A stretch of 40,281 bases of DNA from an uncultured Verrucomicrobia subdivision 3 bacterium (lineage in GTDB: Bacteria; Verrucomicrobiota; Verrucomicrobiia; Limisphaerales; UBA11358): the NCBI GenBank assembly GCA_903850425.1, contig CAINLR010000018.1, positions 1 through 40,281 on the forward strand, written 5' to 3'. This document shows, piece after piece, positions 16,702 to 29,805 of the stretch. A program made the translations under genes and the position numbers. The notes under the pieces were generated by a model. The model was not told where the DNA came from. It did no database searches and saw only the letters and a program-made list of their open reading frames with translations. How positions within the stretch are numbered: position 1 is the first letter of the stretch; each line of letters opens with the position of its first letter.

Positions 16702-18069
16702 GTGACAACTGAATCGCGCAAAGCCAAACCGCCGCGCATCCTCATCGTGGATGACGATCCCGGGCAGCGCAGTCTGCTGGATTCGTTTCTGCGCGGCCAG
16801 GGATTCGAGACGGTGCTGGCGGATGCCGGCGAACGCGCGCTGGAGCTGCTGCCGGCCGGCAAATTTGACATGATGATTTCCGACGTGCGCATGCCCGGCT
16901 TGTCCGGCCTCGACACGTTGCGCCGCGTGCGCGAAAACTTTTCCGACCTGCCCGTATTGCTGGTCACCGCCTATGCCGACATCCGCGAAGCCGTGGTGGC
17001 CATGCGCGACGGCGCGCTCAATTATCTCGCGAAGCCGATTGATCTCGACGAACTGCTTGCCACCGTTCGCCAAGCCACCGGCATGACCGAGGCCAACCCG
17101 CTGCGATTTGCCGAGGAGAAAAAAATTCCGCCGCACATCGTCGCGCACAGTCCGCTCACGATCGCGCTGTTTCAACAGATCGCGCTCATCGCACCCTCGG
17201 AAACCCGCGTGCTGATCACCGGCGAAAGCGGCACGGGCAAGGAAGTCGTCGCCGATGTGATCCACCTTTGGAGCGCCCGCGCCACTGGCAAAATCATCAA
17301 AGTCAACTGCGCCGCGATTCCCGAAACACTGCTGGAAAGCGAATTGTTCGGCCACGAAAAAGGCGCGTTCACCGGCGCGACCGCGCAGCGCATCGGCCGC
17401 TTCGAGGAGGCCGATGGCGGCACGATTTTTCTCGATGAGATCGCCGAGATGTCCCAGCCATTGCAGGCGAAACTGCTGCGCGTGACGCAGGACGGGCGTT
17501 TTCAGCGCATCGGTTCCAACCGCGAAATCCGCACCAACGCCCGCATTCTCGCCGCGAGCAACCGTCATCTCGAAGACGAAGTGAAGCATGGCCGTTTCCG
17601 CGAGGATTTATTTTACCGGCTCAACGTGGTCGAACTCAGCGTCCCGCCGCTGCGCGAACGCCGCGAGGATATTCTGCCGCTGACGAATTTATTTGTGGCG
17701 GAGCTGGCGCGGAACCGGACGCGGCTGGCGGAGGCAACGGTCGTGTGCCTGCAAAATTATGCCTGGCCCGGCAACGTGCGCGAGTTGCGCAACGCCGTTG
17801 AACGAGCCGTGCTGCTCTCGCGCAGCGAAATGATGCTGCCCGAACATCTGCCCGCCAAAATGCGCGAGGCGGCGAAAGCTTCGGCGGCCACCACCGCGCC
17901 GCTGGCCGACACGCAACAACTGGATGAGATGGAGCGCGCCGCGATTTTATCAGCGCTCGCCCAGCACAAATCCAATCGCACCGAAACGGCCAAAGCCCTT
18001 GGCATCAGCCGCCGCGCGCTGCTCTACAAATTGCAGCGGCTCCGCCAGCAGGGGTTTCAATTTGAGTGA
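16702..18069 (+). CDS. NtrC-family sigma54-dependent response regulator
   Basis: A 455-residue protein starting at GTG 16702. A receiver domain (11-125) has the acidic triplet DDD 17-19, phospho-acceptor D61 (ISDVRMPG), T89 and K111. The AAA+ domain follows, with Walker A GESGTGKE (174-181), the sigma54-contact loop GAFTGA (221-226), Walker B GGTIFLDE (239-246) and the [11 protein letters not shown] motif. A Fis-type helix-turn-helix ends the protein ([22 protein letters not shown]). It activates sigma54 promoters when phosphorylated. No histidine kinase is adjacent, so it is an orphan regulator and its targets are unknown. It converges with the beta-galactosidase gene across 7 bp. Confidence 0.95.
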   Translation: MTTESRKAKPPRILIVDDDPGQRSLLDSFLRGQGFETVLADAGERALELLPAGKFDMMISDVRMPGLSGLDTLRRVRENFSDLPVLLVTAYADIREAVVAMRDGALNYLAKPIDLDELLATVRQATGMTEANPLRFAEEKKIPPHIVAHSPLTIALFQQIALIAPSETRVLITGESGTGKEVVADVIHLWSARATGKIIKVNCAAIPETLLESELFGHEKGAFTGATAQRIGRFEEADGGTIFLDEIAEMSQPLQAKLLRVTQDGRFQRIGSNREIRTNARILAASNRHLEDEVKHGRFREDLFYRLNVVELSVPPLRERREDILPLTNLFVAELARNRTRLAEATVVCLQNYAWPGNVRELRNAVERAVLLSRSEMMLPEHLPAKMREAAKASAATTAPLADTQQLDEMERAAILSALAQHKSNRTETAKALGISRRALLYKLQRLRQQGFQFE

Positions 18070-18076
18070 CCGAAAC

Positions 18077-21559
<3,483 letters not shown>

Positions 21560-21692
21560 CTACGCTGTTTGAGGAGAACAAGCAATCGCGCCCATAATGC
21601 TGGCGGTTTTCCAAAGTCTTTCGGCGGTTTTTAGATGACTCGCCGGGCTTGGATGCGCTACAAGAAAGCCGCACACTCAAGCCAACCCGAGC

Positions 21693-23000
21693 ATGGACAG
21701 AATTTCCGCCACTTATCTGATTGAAACGCCGCTGGCCGTAGAGAAAGCGGCGGCAGCGCTCGCGGGCGAACAGTCGTCGGGCACCTTCGTCGCCGTGCCG
21801 GGCGAAACCGAGGAGCTGAAACAGCGCTTCGCCGCGCGCGTGGAAAAAATCACGCCGCTCGAAGCCGTCAGCGAGCCGAGCTTGCCGGGCTGTCGAAGTG
21901 CGACTGGAACATTTCGCCGCGCGGAGATCGTTGTGTCCTGGTCGGTGGACAATTTCGGGTTCAACCTGCCGGCGCTCGTTTCAACGATTCAGGGAAATCT
22001 CTATGAGCTGTCCCAGTTCTCCGGTCTCAAGCTGATGGATCTGGAATTGCCGCCGTCGTTCGCCAGACAGTTTCGCGGGCCGAAATTCGGTGTTGCCGGC
22101 ACGCGCCAGCTCACCGGCGTTGGCGTTCAAGCTTCAGCTTGTTCCCTTGCGAATGCCGACACAGACAAGCTAAAGCTCGAACGCCAACGCCCCCTCATCG
22201 GCACGATCATCAAGCCGAGCATTGGCCTGTCGCCGCAGCAGACGGCCGCGCTGGTGAACATTTTGTGCGCCGCGGGCATTGATTTTATCAAGGACGATGA
22301 ACTCATGGCAAATCCACCGCACTCGCCGTTTGACGAACGGGTGGACGCCATCATGCGCGTCATCAACGCCCATGCCGACCGCACGGGCAAGCTGGTGATG
22401 TATGCCTTCAACGTGAGCGACGAGCTCGACGCGATGCAGCGGCATTATGAGAAAATCGTGAAGGCTGGCGGAACGAGCGCGATGATTTCACTGAATAGTG
22501 TCGGCCTCGCGGCCACGAAGAAGATTTGCGACCATGGCGCGCTGGCGATCCACGGTCATCGCAATGGCTGGGGCCTGTTGAACCGGCATCCGCTGCTCGG
22601 CATCGAATTTCCCGCGTATCAAAAACTCTGGCGGCTCGCGGGCGTGGACCAACTTCATGTCAATGGCATCGCGAATAAATTTTGGGAGAGCGACGATTCC
22701 GTGGTGCGCTCGCTGGAAGCCTGCGCGAAACCTTTGCTTGGTGGCATGTCCGTCTTGCCCGTGGTTTCCTCCGGTCAATGGGGCGGCCAAGCTTGTGAAA
22801 CATTTCGCCGCACGCAGACCGTGGACCTGCTTTACATGGCAGGCGGCGGCATCATGGCCCATCCGGATGGTCCAGCCGCAGGCGTGCGCTCGCTGCAAAC
22901 ATGGTGGGAGGCGGCGGTCGAAGGGCTGACGCCAGAACAGGCGGCGGCGAAATATCCCGAACTGAAAACATCCGTGGAGAAATTCGGGAAAACAAAATGA
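21693..23000 (+). CDS. RuBisCO-like protein (form IV, OiaX-like), with in-frame palindrome insertion
   Basis: A 435-residue RuBisCO large-subunit homologue. Catalytic positions are largely kept: K174 (GTIIKPSIGLSP), the metal-binding KDDE with K200/D202/E203, H289 (IHGHRNGWG), H322 and K329 (LHVNGIANKFWE), VVSSGQWGGQ and GGGIMAHPDGPAAG. They correspond to K175, K201, D203, E204, H294, H327 and K334 of RuBisCO. Known form IV proteins with these residues include OiaX, which acts on 3-oxo-isoapionate 4-phosphate. An acid-sugar kinase gene follows, which fits OiaK-OiaX. Residues 142-166, at the junction of the N-terminal domain and the barrel, are encoded by a 74-bp palindrome and look like inserted sequence. 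No small subunit or phosphoribulokinase is present, so carbon fixation is unlikely. Confidence 0.88.
   Translation: MDRISATYLIETPLAVEKAAAALAGEQSSGTFVAVPGETEELKQRFAARVEKITPLEAVSEPSLPGCRSATGTFRRAEIVVSWSVDNFGFNLPALVSTIQGNLYELSQFSGLKLMDLELPPSFARQFRGPKFGVAGTRQLTGVGVQASACSLANADTDKLKLERQRPLIGTIIKPSIGLSPQQTAALVNILCAAGIDFIKDDELMANPPHSPFDERVDAIMRVINAHADRTGKLVMYAFNVSDELDAMQRHYEKIVKAGGTSAMISLNSVGLAATKKICDHGALAIHGHRNGWGLLNRHPLLGIEFPAYQKLWRLAGVDQLHVNGIANKFWESDDSVVRSLEACAKPLLGGMSVLPVVSSGQWGGQACETFRRTQTVDLLYMAGGGIMAHPDGPAAGVRSLQTWWEAAVEGLTPEQAAAKYPELKTSVEKFGKTK
22117..22190. repeat. 74-bp palindromic element inserted in frame in the RuBisCO-like gene
   Basis: Arms 22117-22142 and 22165-22190 match as reverse complements at 24 of 26 positions, around a 22-nt loop. 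The left arm begins GCGTTGGCGTTCAAGCTTCA. It encodes residues 142-166 (GVGVQASACSLANADTDKLK then LERQR) without a stop or frameshift, directly before the conserved RPLIGTIIKP strand. Confidence 0.85.
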
Positions 23001-23082
23001 AACATTCAACATTCAACTTCGAACAGCCAGGGGCGGGCGCACAGGCAGTTGCTTGGACGTTGAGAGTTCAATGTTGAAGGTT
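23001..23082. repeat. Intergenic palindromic element between the RuBisCO-like and kinase genes
   Basis: The arms 23001-23024 (begins AACATTCAACATTCAACTTC) and 23059-23082 match as reverse complements at 19 of 24 positions, with a 34-nt loop. It starts at the first base after the RuBisCO-like stop codon and ends 13 bp before the kinase ATG. No T-tract follows, so a simple terminator role is not supported. Confidence 0.65.
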
Positions 23083-23095
23083 TCCCTGCCTTCGC

Positions 23096-24484
23096 ATGAG
23101 CCAGCTTCTCCTCACCTTCTATGGCGATGATTTCACCGGCTCGACCGATGCGCTGGAGCAGCTCACGCTCGGCGGCATCCGCACGGCGCTGTTCATTGAT
23201 CCACCGGCGCCGGCGCAGTTGAAAAGGTTTCCCAGCCTGCAGGCCATCGGCGTCGCGGGCAAGACGCGCGCGCTCGCGCCGGAGGCGATGGAACGCGAAC
23301 TCAAGCCGGCGTTGCTCGCGCTGAAGAAGCTCGGCGCGCGGCACATTCATTACAAAATTTGCTCCACGTTCGATTCCTCCCCGAGCATCGGCAGCATCGG
23401 TTGCGCGATGGATGTGGCGGCAAAGATTTTTCCGGCGCCATTTATTCCATTGCTCGTCGCCGCGCCGGCGCTGGGGCGTTACACGATTTTCGGCCAGCAC
23501 TTCGCGCGCTACGGTATCGGCAGTAGTGGCGCGATTCACCGGTTGGATCGGCATCCGTCCATCAGCCAGCATCCCGTCACGCCGATGGCCGAGGCGGATC
23601 TGCGGCAGCATCTCGCGCAGCAGACGCAGAAGCGCATCGCGCTGTTTGACATCTTGAAGCTGGCGTTGCCGGAAAAAAATTTCCGCGCTGCGTTTCAAAA
23701 CCTGCTCGACGAAAAGCCGGACGTGGTTTTGTTTGACGCGCTGACCCACGAAGATCTCGCGCGCATCGGCGGGCTGCTGGAAGCTGCCGCGACGAAGCAG
23801 GACCAGCTGTTTTCAGTCGGTTCGTCAGGCATCGAGGCGGCGCTGGCGACAAATTTTAGTCCCCGTAGCCACCGGCGTAAGGCGGCTCTGACAAATAAAT
23901 CAGCCATCGGCCATCGGCCATCGGCCATGGATTTGAGCCTCCTTACCTCGGCGGCTACGAAGCAAATCCTGGTCATCTCGGGAAGCTGTTCGCCGGTAAC
24001 CGGCGGGCAAATTGCCTGGGCGTTGAAGCGCGGTTTTCAAGAAGTGCGGCTGCGGCTGCCGGTGCTTGCTGCCGATCCCACCGGCGAAATCAATCGTGTT
24101 GCGCGAGCGGCGAATGCACTTTTACACAGCGGGCGCAGTGTCATCGTCCACACCACTCGACGGGGTGCCGACCAAAGAATTCCGGCCAAGCTCAAGGGCA
24201 AGACCGCCCGCTGGCTCGGCATGGCGCTGGGTGTGGTGGCCCACGGCGCATTGAAGAACAGGCTCGTCCGGCGCGTGTGCCTCGCCGGCGGGGACACGTC
24301 CAGTTACGCCGCGCGGGTGATGGGAATTGAAGCGTTGGAAATGATTGCGCCACTCACGCCCGGTGCGCCGTTGTGCCGCGTCCACGCCGCGGGCCGGCCG
24401 GCCGACGGCTGCGAAGTGGTGTTCAAAGGGGGCCAAGTCGGGCCGGAAAATTATTTTGAAATGGTTCTGAAAGGAAAAGCATGA
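23096..24484 (+). CDS. DUF1537-family four-carbon acid-sugar kinase (OiaK-like), with in-frame palindrome insertion
   Basis: A 462-residue ATP-dependent sugar-acid kinase. The N-terminal substrate domain starts with FYGDDFTGSTDALEQLTLGG and includes YKICSTFDSSPSIGSIG. The C-terminal nucleotide domain has ISGSCSPVTGGQIAWAL (about 294-310) and LAGGDTSSYAARVMGIEALE. Family members phosphorylate erythronate, threonate, related four-carbon acids or 3-oxo-isoapionate. Next to a RuBisCO-like gene the last (OiaK) is the best guess, by inference. Residues 257-288, at the linker between the two domains, are encoded by a 96-bp palindromic element and have no family character. The stop overlaps the start of the racemase-family gene (ATGA), so the two are coupled. 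Confidence 0.86.
   Translation: MSQLLLTFYGDDFTGSTDALEQLTLGGIRTALFIDPPAPAQLKRFPSLQAIGVAGKTRALAPEAMERELKPALLALKKLGARHIHYKICSTFDSSPSIGSIGCAMDVAAKIFPAPFIPLLVAAPALGRYTIFGQHFARYGIGSSGAIHRLDRHPSISQHPVTPMAEADLRQHLAQQTQKRIALFDILKLALPEKNFRAAFQNLLDEKPDVVLFDALTHEDLARIGGLLEAAATKQDQLFSVGSSGIEAALATNFSPRSHRRKAALTNKSAIGHRPSAMDLSLLTSAATKQILVISGSCSPVTGGQIAWALKRGFQEVRLRLPVLAADPTGEINRVARAANALLHSGRSVIVHTTRRGADQRIPAKLKGKTARWLGMALGVVAHGALKNRLVRRVCLAGGDTSSYAARVMGIEALEMIAPLTPGAPLCRVHAAGRPADGCEVVFKGGQVGPENYFEMVLKGKA
23864..23959. repeat. 96-bp palindromic element with heptamer core, in frame in the sugar kinase gene
   Basis: Arms 23864-23888 (begins CGTAGCCACCGGCGTAAGGC) and 23935-23959 match as reverse complements at 21 of 25 positions. 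The core holds four 7-bp units, GCCATCG x3 plus GCCATGG (23903-23930). Arm to arm it is exactly 32 codons and starts on a codon boundary, encoding residues 257-288. Confidence 0.83.
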
Positions 24485-25143
24485 AGAAGAAGCGACTTGG
24501 TTTGATTCACACCTCGGCGACGCTCGTGCCGGTGTTTGCGGCGCTGTGCAAAGCGAAGTTGCCGCATGTGGACGTCTTTAACATCGTGGATGATTCGCTG
24601 GTGCGCAGCATCCGCGAAGCGGGCCGCATTACTCCGACCATCGAAATGCGGGTGGCGGGCTATCTGACCTCAGCGGCTTATGCCGGTGCGGATTACATCA
24701 TGGTCACCTGCTCGTCCATCGGGCCGGCGGTCGAAGCGGGTGCCAAGGGGATTCCAACCCCCGTGCTGCGCGTGGATTTGCCGATGGCTGACCAAGCCGT
24801 GGCCGCCGGCAAAAAAATCGGCGTCATCGCCACGCTCTCCACGACGCTGGAACCGACGGCGGAATTGATTGAACGCCGCGCGGCGTTGGCCGAAAAGAAA
24901 ATCGAACTCACTGCCAAGCTCGTCGAGGGCGCGTTTGAAGCATTGATGGCGGGCGACGGATCAACGCACGACGCAAAAGTAGCGGCCGCGTTGCGGGAAT
25001 TGTCCCGACACGTTGACGTCATCGTCCTGGCGCAAGCCTCGATGGCGCGCGTGGTGGATTCACTCGCGGCCGCGGACAAGCGCGTGCCGATTCTGGCCAG
25101 TCCGGGCATCGCCGTGGATTATCTGGCGACGGTTTTGCAATGA
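24481..25143 (+). CDS. Asp/Glu/hydantoin racemase-superfamily protein lacking the second catalytic Cys
   Basis: A 220-residue protein of the aspartate/glutamate racemase superfamily. The N-terminal strand is RLGLIHTSATLVPVF and the first active-site Cys is kept as C77 in DYIMVTCSSIGPAVEAG. At the second position, where racemases have Cys, this protein has VIVLAQASMARV (A186, S187). One-Cys members include maleate isomerase-like and decarboxylase-like enzymes, so plain racemization is unlikely. It overlaps the kinase gene by 4 bp, implying that it acts in the same sugar-acid pathway, but no defined step of known apionate pathways is assigned to it. The reaction is unknown. Confidence 0.8.
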   Translation: MKKKRLGLIHTSATLVPVFAALCKAKLPHVDVFNIVDDSLVRSIREAGRITPTIEMRVAGYLTSAAYAGADYIMVTCSSIGPAVEAGAKGIPTPVLRVDLPMADQAVAAGKKIGVIATLSTTLEPTAELIERRAALAEKKIELTAKLVEGAFEALMAGDGSTHDAKVAAALRELSRHVDVIVLAQASMARVVDSLAAADKRVPILASPGIAVDYLATVLQ

Positions 25144-25198
25144 GACACTGGCGCGGCGGATCCGAGCGCCAGGCAGCCGCGGGCAACATAACTCGCCT

Positions 25199-25268
25199 GA
25201 ACGCAGGGAACGCCAAGCGACCGCCGGTGCTAAGTTTTCTCTCTGTTCTTTGCGCTCTTTGCGGTTAA
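25199..25268. repeat. Dispersed GCAAAG/CTTTGC-type repeat, copy 2
   Basis: A left arm with GAACGCAGG-GAACGCCAAG (25199-25217) and a right arm with GTTCTTTGCG-CTCTTTGCGG (25245-25264) are roughly inverted relative to each other. The design matches the repeat at 8121-8200. It fills most of the gap before coaB and ends 10 bp before its ATG. Confidence 0.5.
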
Positions 25269-25277
25269 TTTGGCGAC

Positions 25278-25922
25278 ATGAATTGCATCGTCACCGCCGG
25301 CCCAACCTACGAACCGCTGGACGACGTGCGTCGGCTCACCAACTTTTCCACGGGCCGGCTCGGCACCGAACTGGCCAACTTTCTCACAGCGCGCGGGCAC
25401 AAGGTCACGCTGCTGATCGGTGAGTCCGCCACTTACTCCGGCAAGCGCAAGGCGAAGTCCGTGCAAATCTTTTCCACGACCGCGGATTTGCGCGCCAAGC
25501 TGGAATCTTTTTCCGGAAAACGCGTTCATGCCATCTTCCACGCGGCGGCGGTGAGCGATTTCGGTTTCGGAAAAATTTTTACACCGAACGACAAGGGCGA
25601 ATTGATCGCACTCAAGGCCTCCAGAAAAATGTCCACTCGCGCCGGTGCCATGCTGGTGGAACTGGTGCCGACGCCCAAGATCCTCGCAGAACTACGCGGC
25701 TGGTTTCCGCAGACGGGCCTCGTGGGCTGGAAATATGAAGCGAACGGGAAGCGCACCAACGCCATCGGCGCGGCGCAGCGGCAGATGGTGGATTGCGACA
25801 CGGATGCCTGCGTGGCGAACGGCCCGGCCTACGGCCCGGGCTTTGGCCTGGTGGCGGACGGCGGGCAAAAGCATTTTGCGGACGCAACGAAATTATTCTC
25901 GGCGCTGGCAAAGCTCTTCTAG
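25278..25922 (+). CDS. coaB: Stand-alone phosphopantothenate-cysteine ligase CoaB
   Basis: A 214-residue protein equal to the C-terminal half of bacterial CoaBC. The start MNCIVTAGPTYEPLDDVRRL then TNFSTGRLG carries the nucleotide-binding and conserved DDVR..TNxSTG motifs. HAAAVSDFGFGK forms the middle motif, and TGLVGWKYEANGKR is the usual late strand, with W in place of the common F. It joins 4'-phosphopantothenate and cysteine on the way to coenzyme A. The decarboxylase half (CoaC) is not in this window, so the two activities are on separate genes here. It could be cotranscribed with the sugar-acid operon but is set apart by a dispersed repeat. Two terminator-like hairpins follow. Confidence 0.88.
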   Translation: MNCIVTAGPTYEPLDDVRRLTNFSTGRLGTELANFLTARGHKVTLLIGESATYSGKRKAKSVQIFSTTADLRAKLESFSGKRVHAIFHAAAVSDFGFGKIFTPNDKGELIALKASRKMSTRAGAMLVELVPTPKILAELRGWFPQTGLVGWKYEANGKRTNAIGAAQRQMVDCDTDACVANGPAYGPGFGLVADGGQKHFADATKLFSALAKLF

Positions 25923-25957
25923 CCACGGAGGGACAAGGGATTTGCAATTCAGTGCTT

Positions 25958-25984
25958 GCCGCCAACGGATGGCGGCTGGTTTTT
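25958..25984 (+). terminator. Rho-independent terminator after coaB
   Basis: GCCGCCA (25958-25964), loop ACGGA and TGGCGGC (25970-25976) give a 7-bp perfect stem, followed by TGGTTTTT. Confidence 0.78.
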
Positions 25985-25985
25985 G

Positions 25986-26022
25986 ACCCCGTGTTTATCC
26001 ATGTCCAGCGGGGTTAGTTTTT
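25986..26022 (+). terminator. Second, weaker terminator-like hairpin after coaB
   Basis: ACCCCG (25986-25991) pairs with CGGGGT (26009-26014), with TTAGTTTTT following. The tail overlaps the last codons of the convergent minus-strand frame. Confidence 0.45.
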
Positions 26023-26241
26023 GCGCCGCTGCCGCAGTTCGTGGATCGCCTCAACGATCTTGGGCTGGTTCATTTCGTGAACTTTCACACCCCACCCGAT
26101 TTCCTTTAACAGCGTGATGGTGAGCTCGCCGCCGAGATGTTCGCGGAATTCTTCGAGGCCGGACAAGAGGGTCAGCTGGCCGGCGGCATCCAAGTTGAGC
26201 AGCTCATCGGCAAACAAATCGAAGCCGAGTTTTTCGAGCAC
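26014..26241 (-). pseudogene. C-terminal remnant of a 3-dehydroquinate-synthase-like (EboD-type) protein
   Basis: A 75-residue frame from GTG 26241. It reads VLEKLGFDLFADELLNLDA..., then GLEEFREHLGGELTITLLKE and IGWGVKVHEMNQPKIVEAIH. To my recognition this is the extreme C-terminus of the EboD-type 3-dehydroquinate synthase family, whose members are near 390 residues; the whole catalytic part is absent. The frame is the same as that of hppA just upstream: after the hppA TGA only three codons intervene before the GTG. It may therefore be a decayed leftover joined to hppA by deletion, or a small translated protein coupled to hppA. Homology is from memory. Confidence 0.5.
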
Positions 26242-26250
26242 AATCGGTGG

Positions 26251-28731
<2,481 letters not shown>

Positions 28732-28783
28732 AAGGATGGCCAATCCTGCCCAAGCAAAATTTTATTAGCCAGTAATTTTTTTG

Positions 28784-28817
28784 AAAAGGTGGCCGGCGGT
28801 GCCGTTGATGCCGCCGG
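28784..28817 (-). terminator. Candidate terminator between pseudopilin and hppA genes
   Basis: On the minus strand CCGGCGG and CCGCCGG (plus 28793-28799 and 28811-28817) form a 7-bp stem with an 11-nt loop. A short TTTT run follows five bases later, so it is weak. Confidence 0.4.
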
Positions 28818-28838
28818 GTGCGGCCGGGCCCGGCCGGG

Positions 28839-29720
28839 CTATTTCTTTGAAGTGGTCCGCTCCCCGAGCCAGATTAAATCCTGGCTGGTGGCCGCGGACG
28901 TGCCATGGGGAATGTAGGCGGTGCCGCCCGCCAAATGGGTCATGGTGCGGGCATCCAGCCAGCGATGGGCTTCCACATGACCGTCGGCAAAGGCCAGCAC
29001 GCCCCGTTGCCGGTGCAAGTCGGATGGCAAATGAACCCAGCTCGCCAGACTCATGTCCATCCCGAAGGCCGGGGTGCAGATGCTGGCCGGATTCACATCA
29101 ATGAACACGAACCGGTTCACGGGCGAGTCCGCGGCCAGTTGCGAGGACCGGAGGTAAGTCTTGTAGGCGGTGCTGATACTGATCGGAGAAACGATTCCCG
29201 CGGTCCCCATATAACAGTTCATCCCATAGCTGCGCATTTCGGCGACGTAAGTTAATTTTGAATTCCACACCGGCCACATGCTGCGGTCCGCCGGGCATTT
29301 ATAAATCCGCTCCGTGGGAATGATTTTGGCGAACAGCGCGAAATTCGCGCCGGTCAGATAAAGTGTGTTGGTCAGCGTATCGGGCGCGCCGTGGTTGCCG
29401 CCATGAACCCACAAATGCGCCGAGGTGGAAGTCGTGGCCGTGTCGCCCCCGTTCAGAACGAGCTTCTCGCTGTTGTCGCCGGAGTAAACCGTCCAGGCCA
29501 GGATCATCTGCTTCTCATTGTTGATGCACTGGATGCGCGCCGCCTGCATCTGCGCGCCCGCCAGCGCCGGCAACAGCAGCGCCGCCACAATGGCGATAAT
29601 CGCAATGACGACCAGCAGTTCAATCAGCGTAAACGCGGACGTGAAAAAGCAATTACCCGCCGGCCGGCCACGGTTCCCGGCCAACCCACGCCAACCCGTC
29701 TTGGATGATTTCGGGGTCAT
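28839..29720 (-). CDS. Type II secretion-like pseudopilin with H-X9-DG motif
   Basis: A 293-residue protein. The start ATG 29720 gives a 28-residue leader ending in SA, then the prepilin motif [20 protein letters not shown] followed by LPALAGAQ, cut and N-methylated by prepilin peptidase. The C-terminal region has [19 protein letters not shown], an exact H-X9-DG motif. Such proteins are greatly expanded in Planctomycetes and Verrucomicrobia, where their exact role is unclear. Cys pairs such as [10 protein letters not shown] and [10 protein letters not shown] are typical. The frame is open far upstream, antisense to ruvB, and that part is not coding. It is divergent from ruvB (85 bp). Confidence 0.9.
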   Translation of the reverse strand: MTPKSSKTGWRGLAGNRGRPAGNCFFTSAFTLIELLVVIAIIAIVAALLLPALAGAQMQAARIQCINNEKQMILAWTVYSGDNSEKLVLNGGDTATTSTSAHLWVHGGNHGAPDTLTNTLYLTGANFALFAKIIPTERIYKCPADRSMWPVWNSKLTYVAEMRSYGMNCYMGTAGIVSPISISTAYKTYLRSSQLAADSPVNRFVFIDVNPASICTPAFGMDMSLASWVHLPSDLHRQRGVLAFADGHVEAHRWLDARTMTHLAGGTAYIPHGTSAATSQDLIWLGERTTSKK

Positions 29721-29805
29721 TGGTTTAGTGCCACCATATACCGGTTCTGCTTTTTGTAAACACCATGCTTGCCGCTGCGGGCGGACTGCCGCAATCTTTC
29801 CGGCG

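Noticed and set aside
16612-17589. Long upstream extension of the release-factor-like frame
   Set aside because: It is antisense to the NtrC-type regulator, and GGQ-domain similarity begins only after the ATG at 16611.
22143-22164. Loop of the RuBisCO-like palindrome as a terminator
   Set aside because: No T-tract follows either arm and the coding frame continues, so premature termination is not supported.
21693-23000. Calling the RuBisCO-like gene a carbon-fixing RbcL
   Set aside because: No small subunit or phosphoribulokinase, form IV-type sequence around the active site (HRNGWG, SSGQWGG), and a sugar-acid kinase partner.
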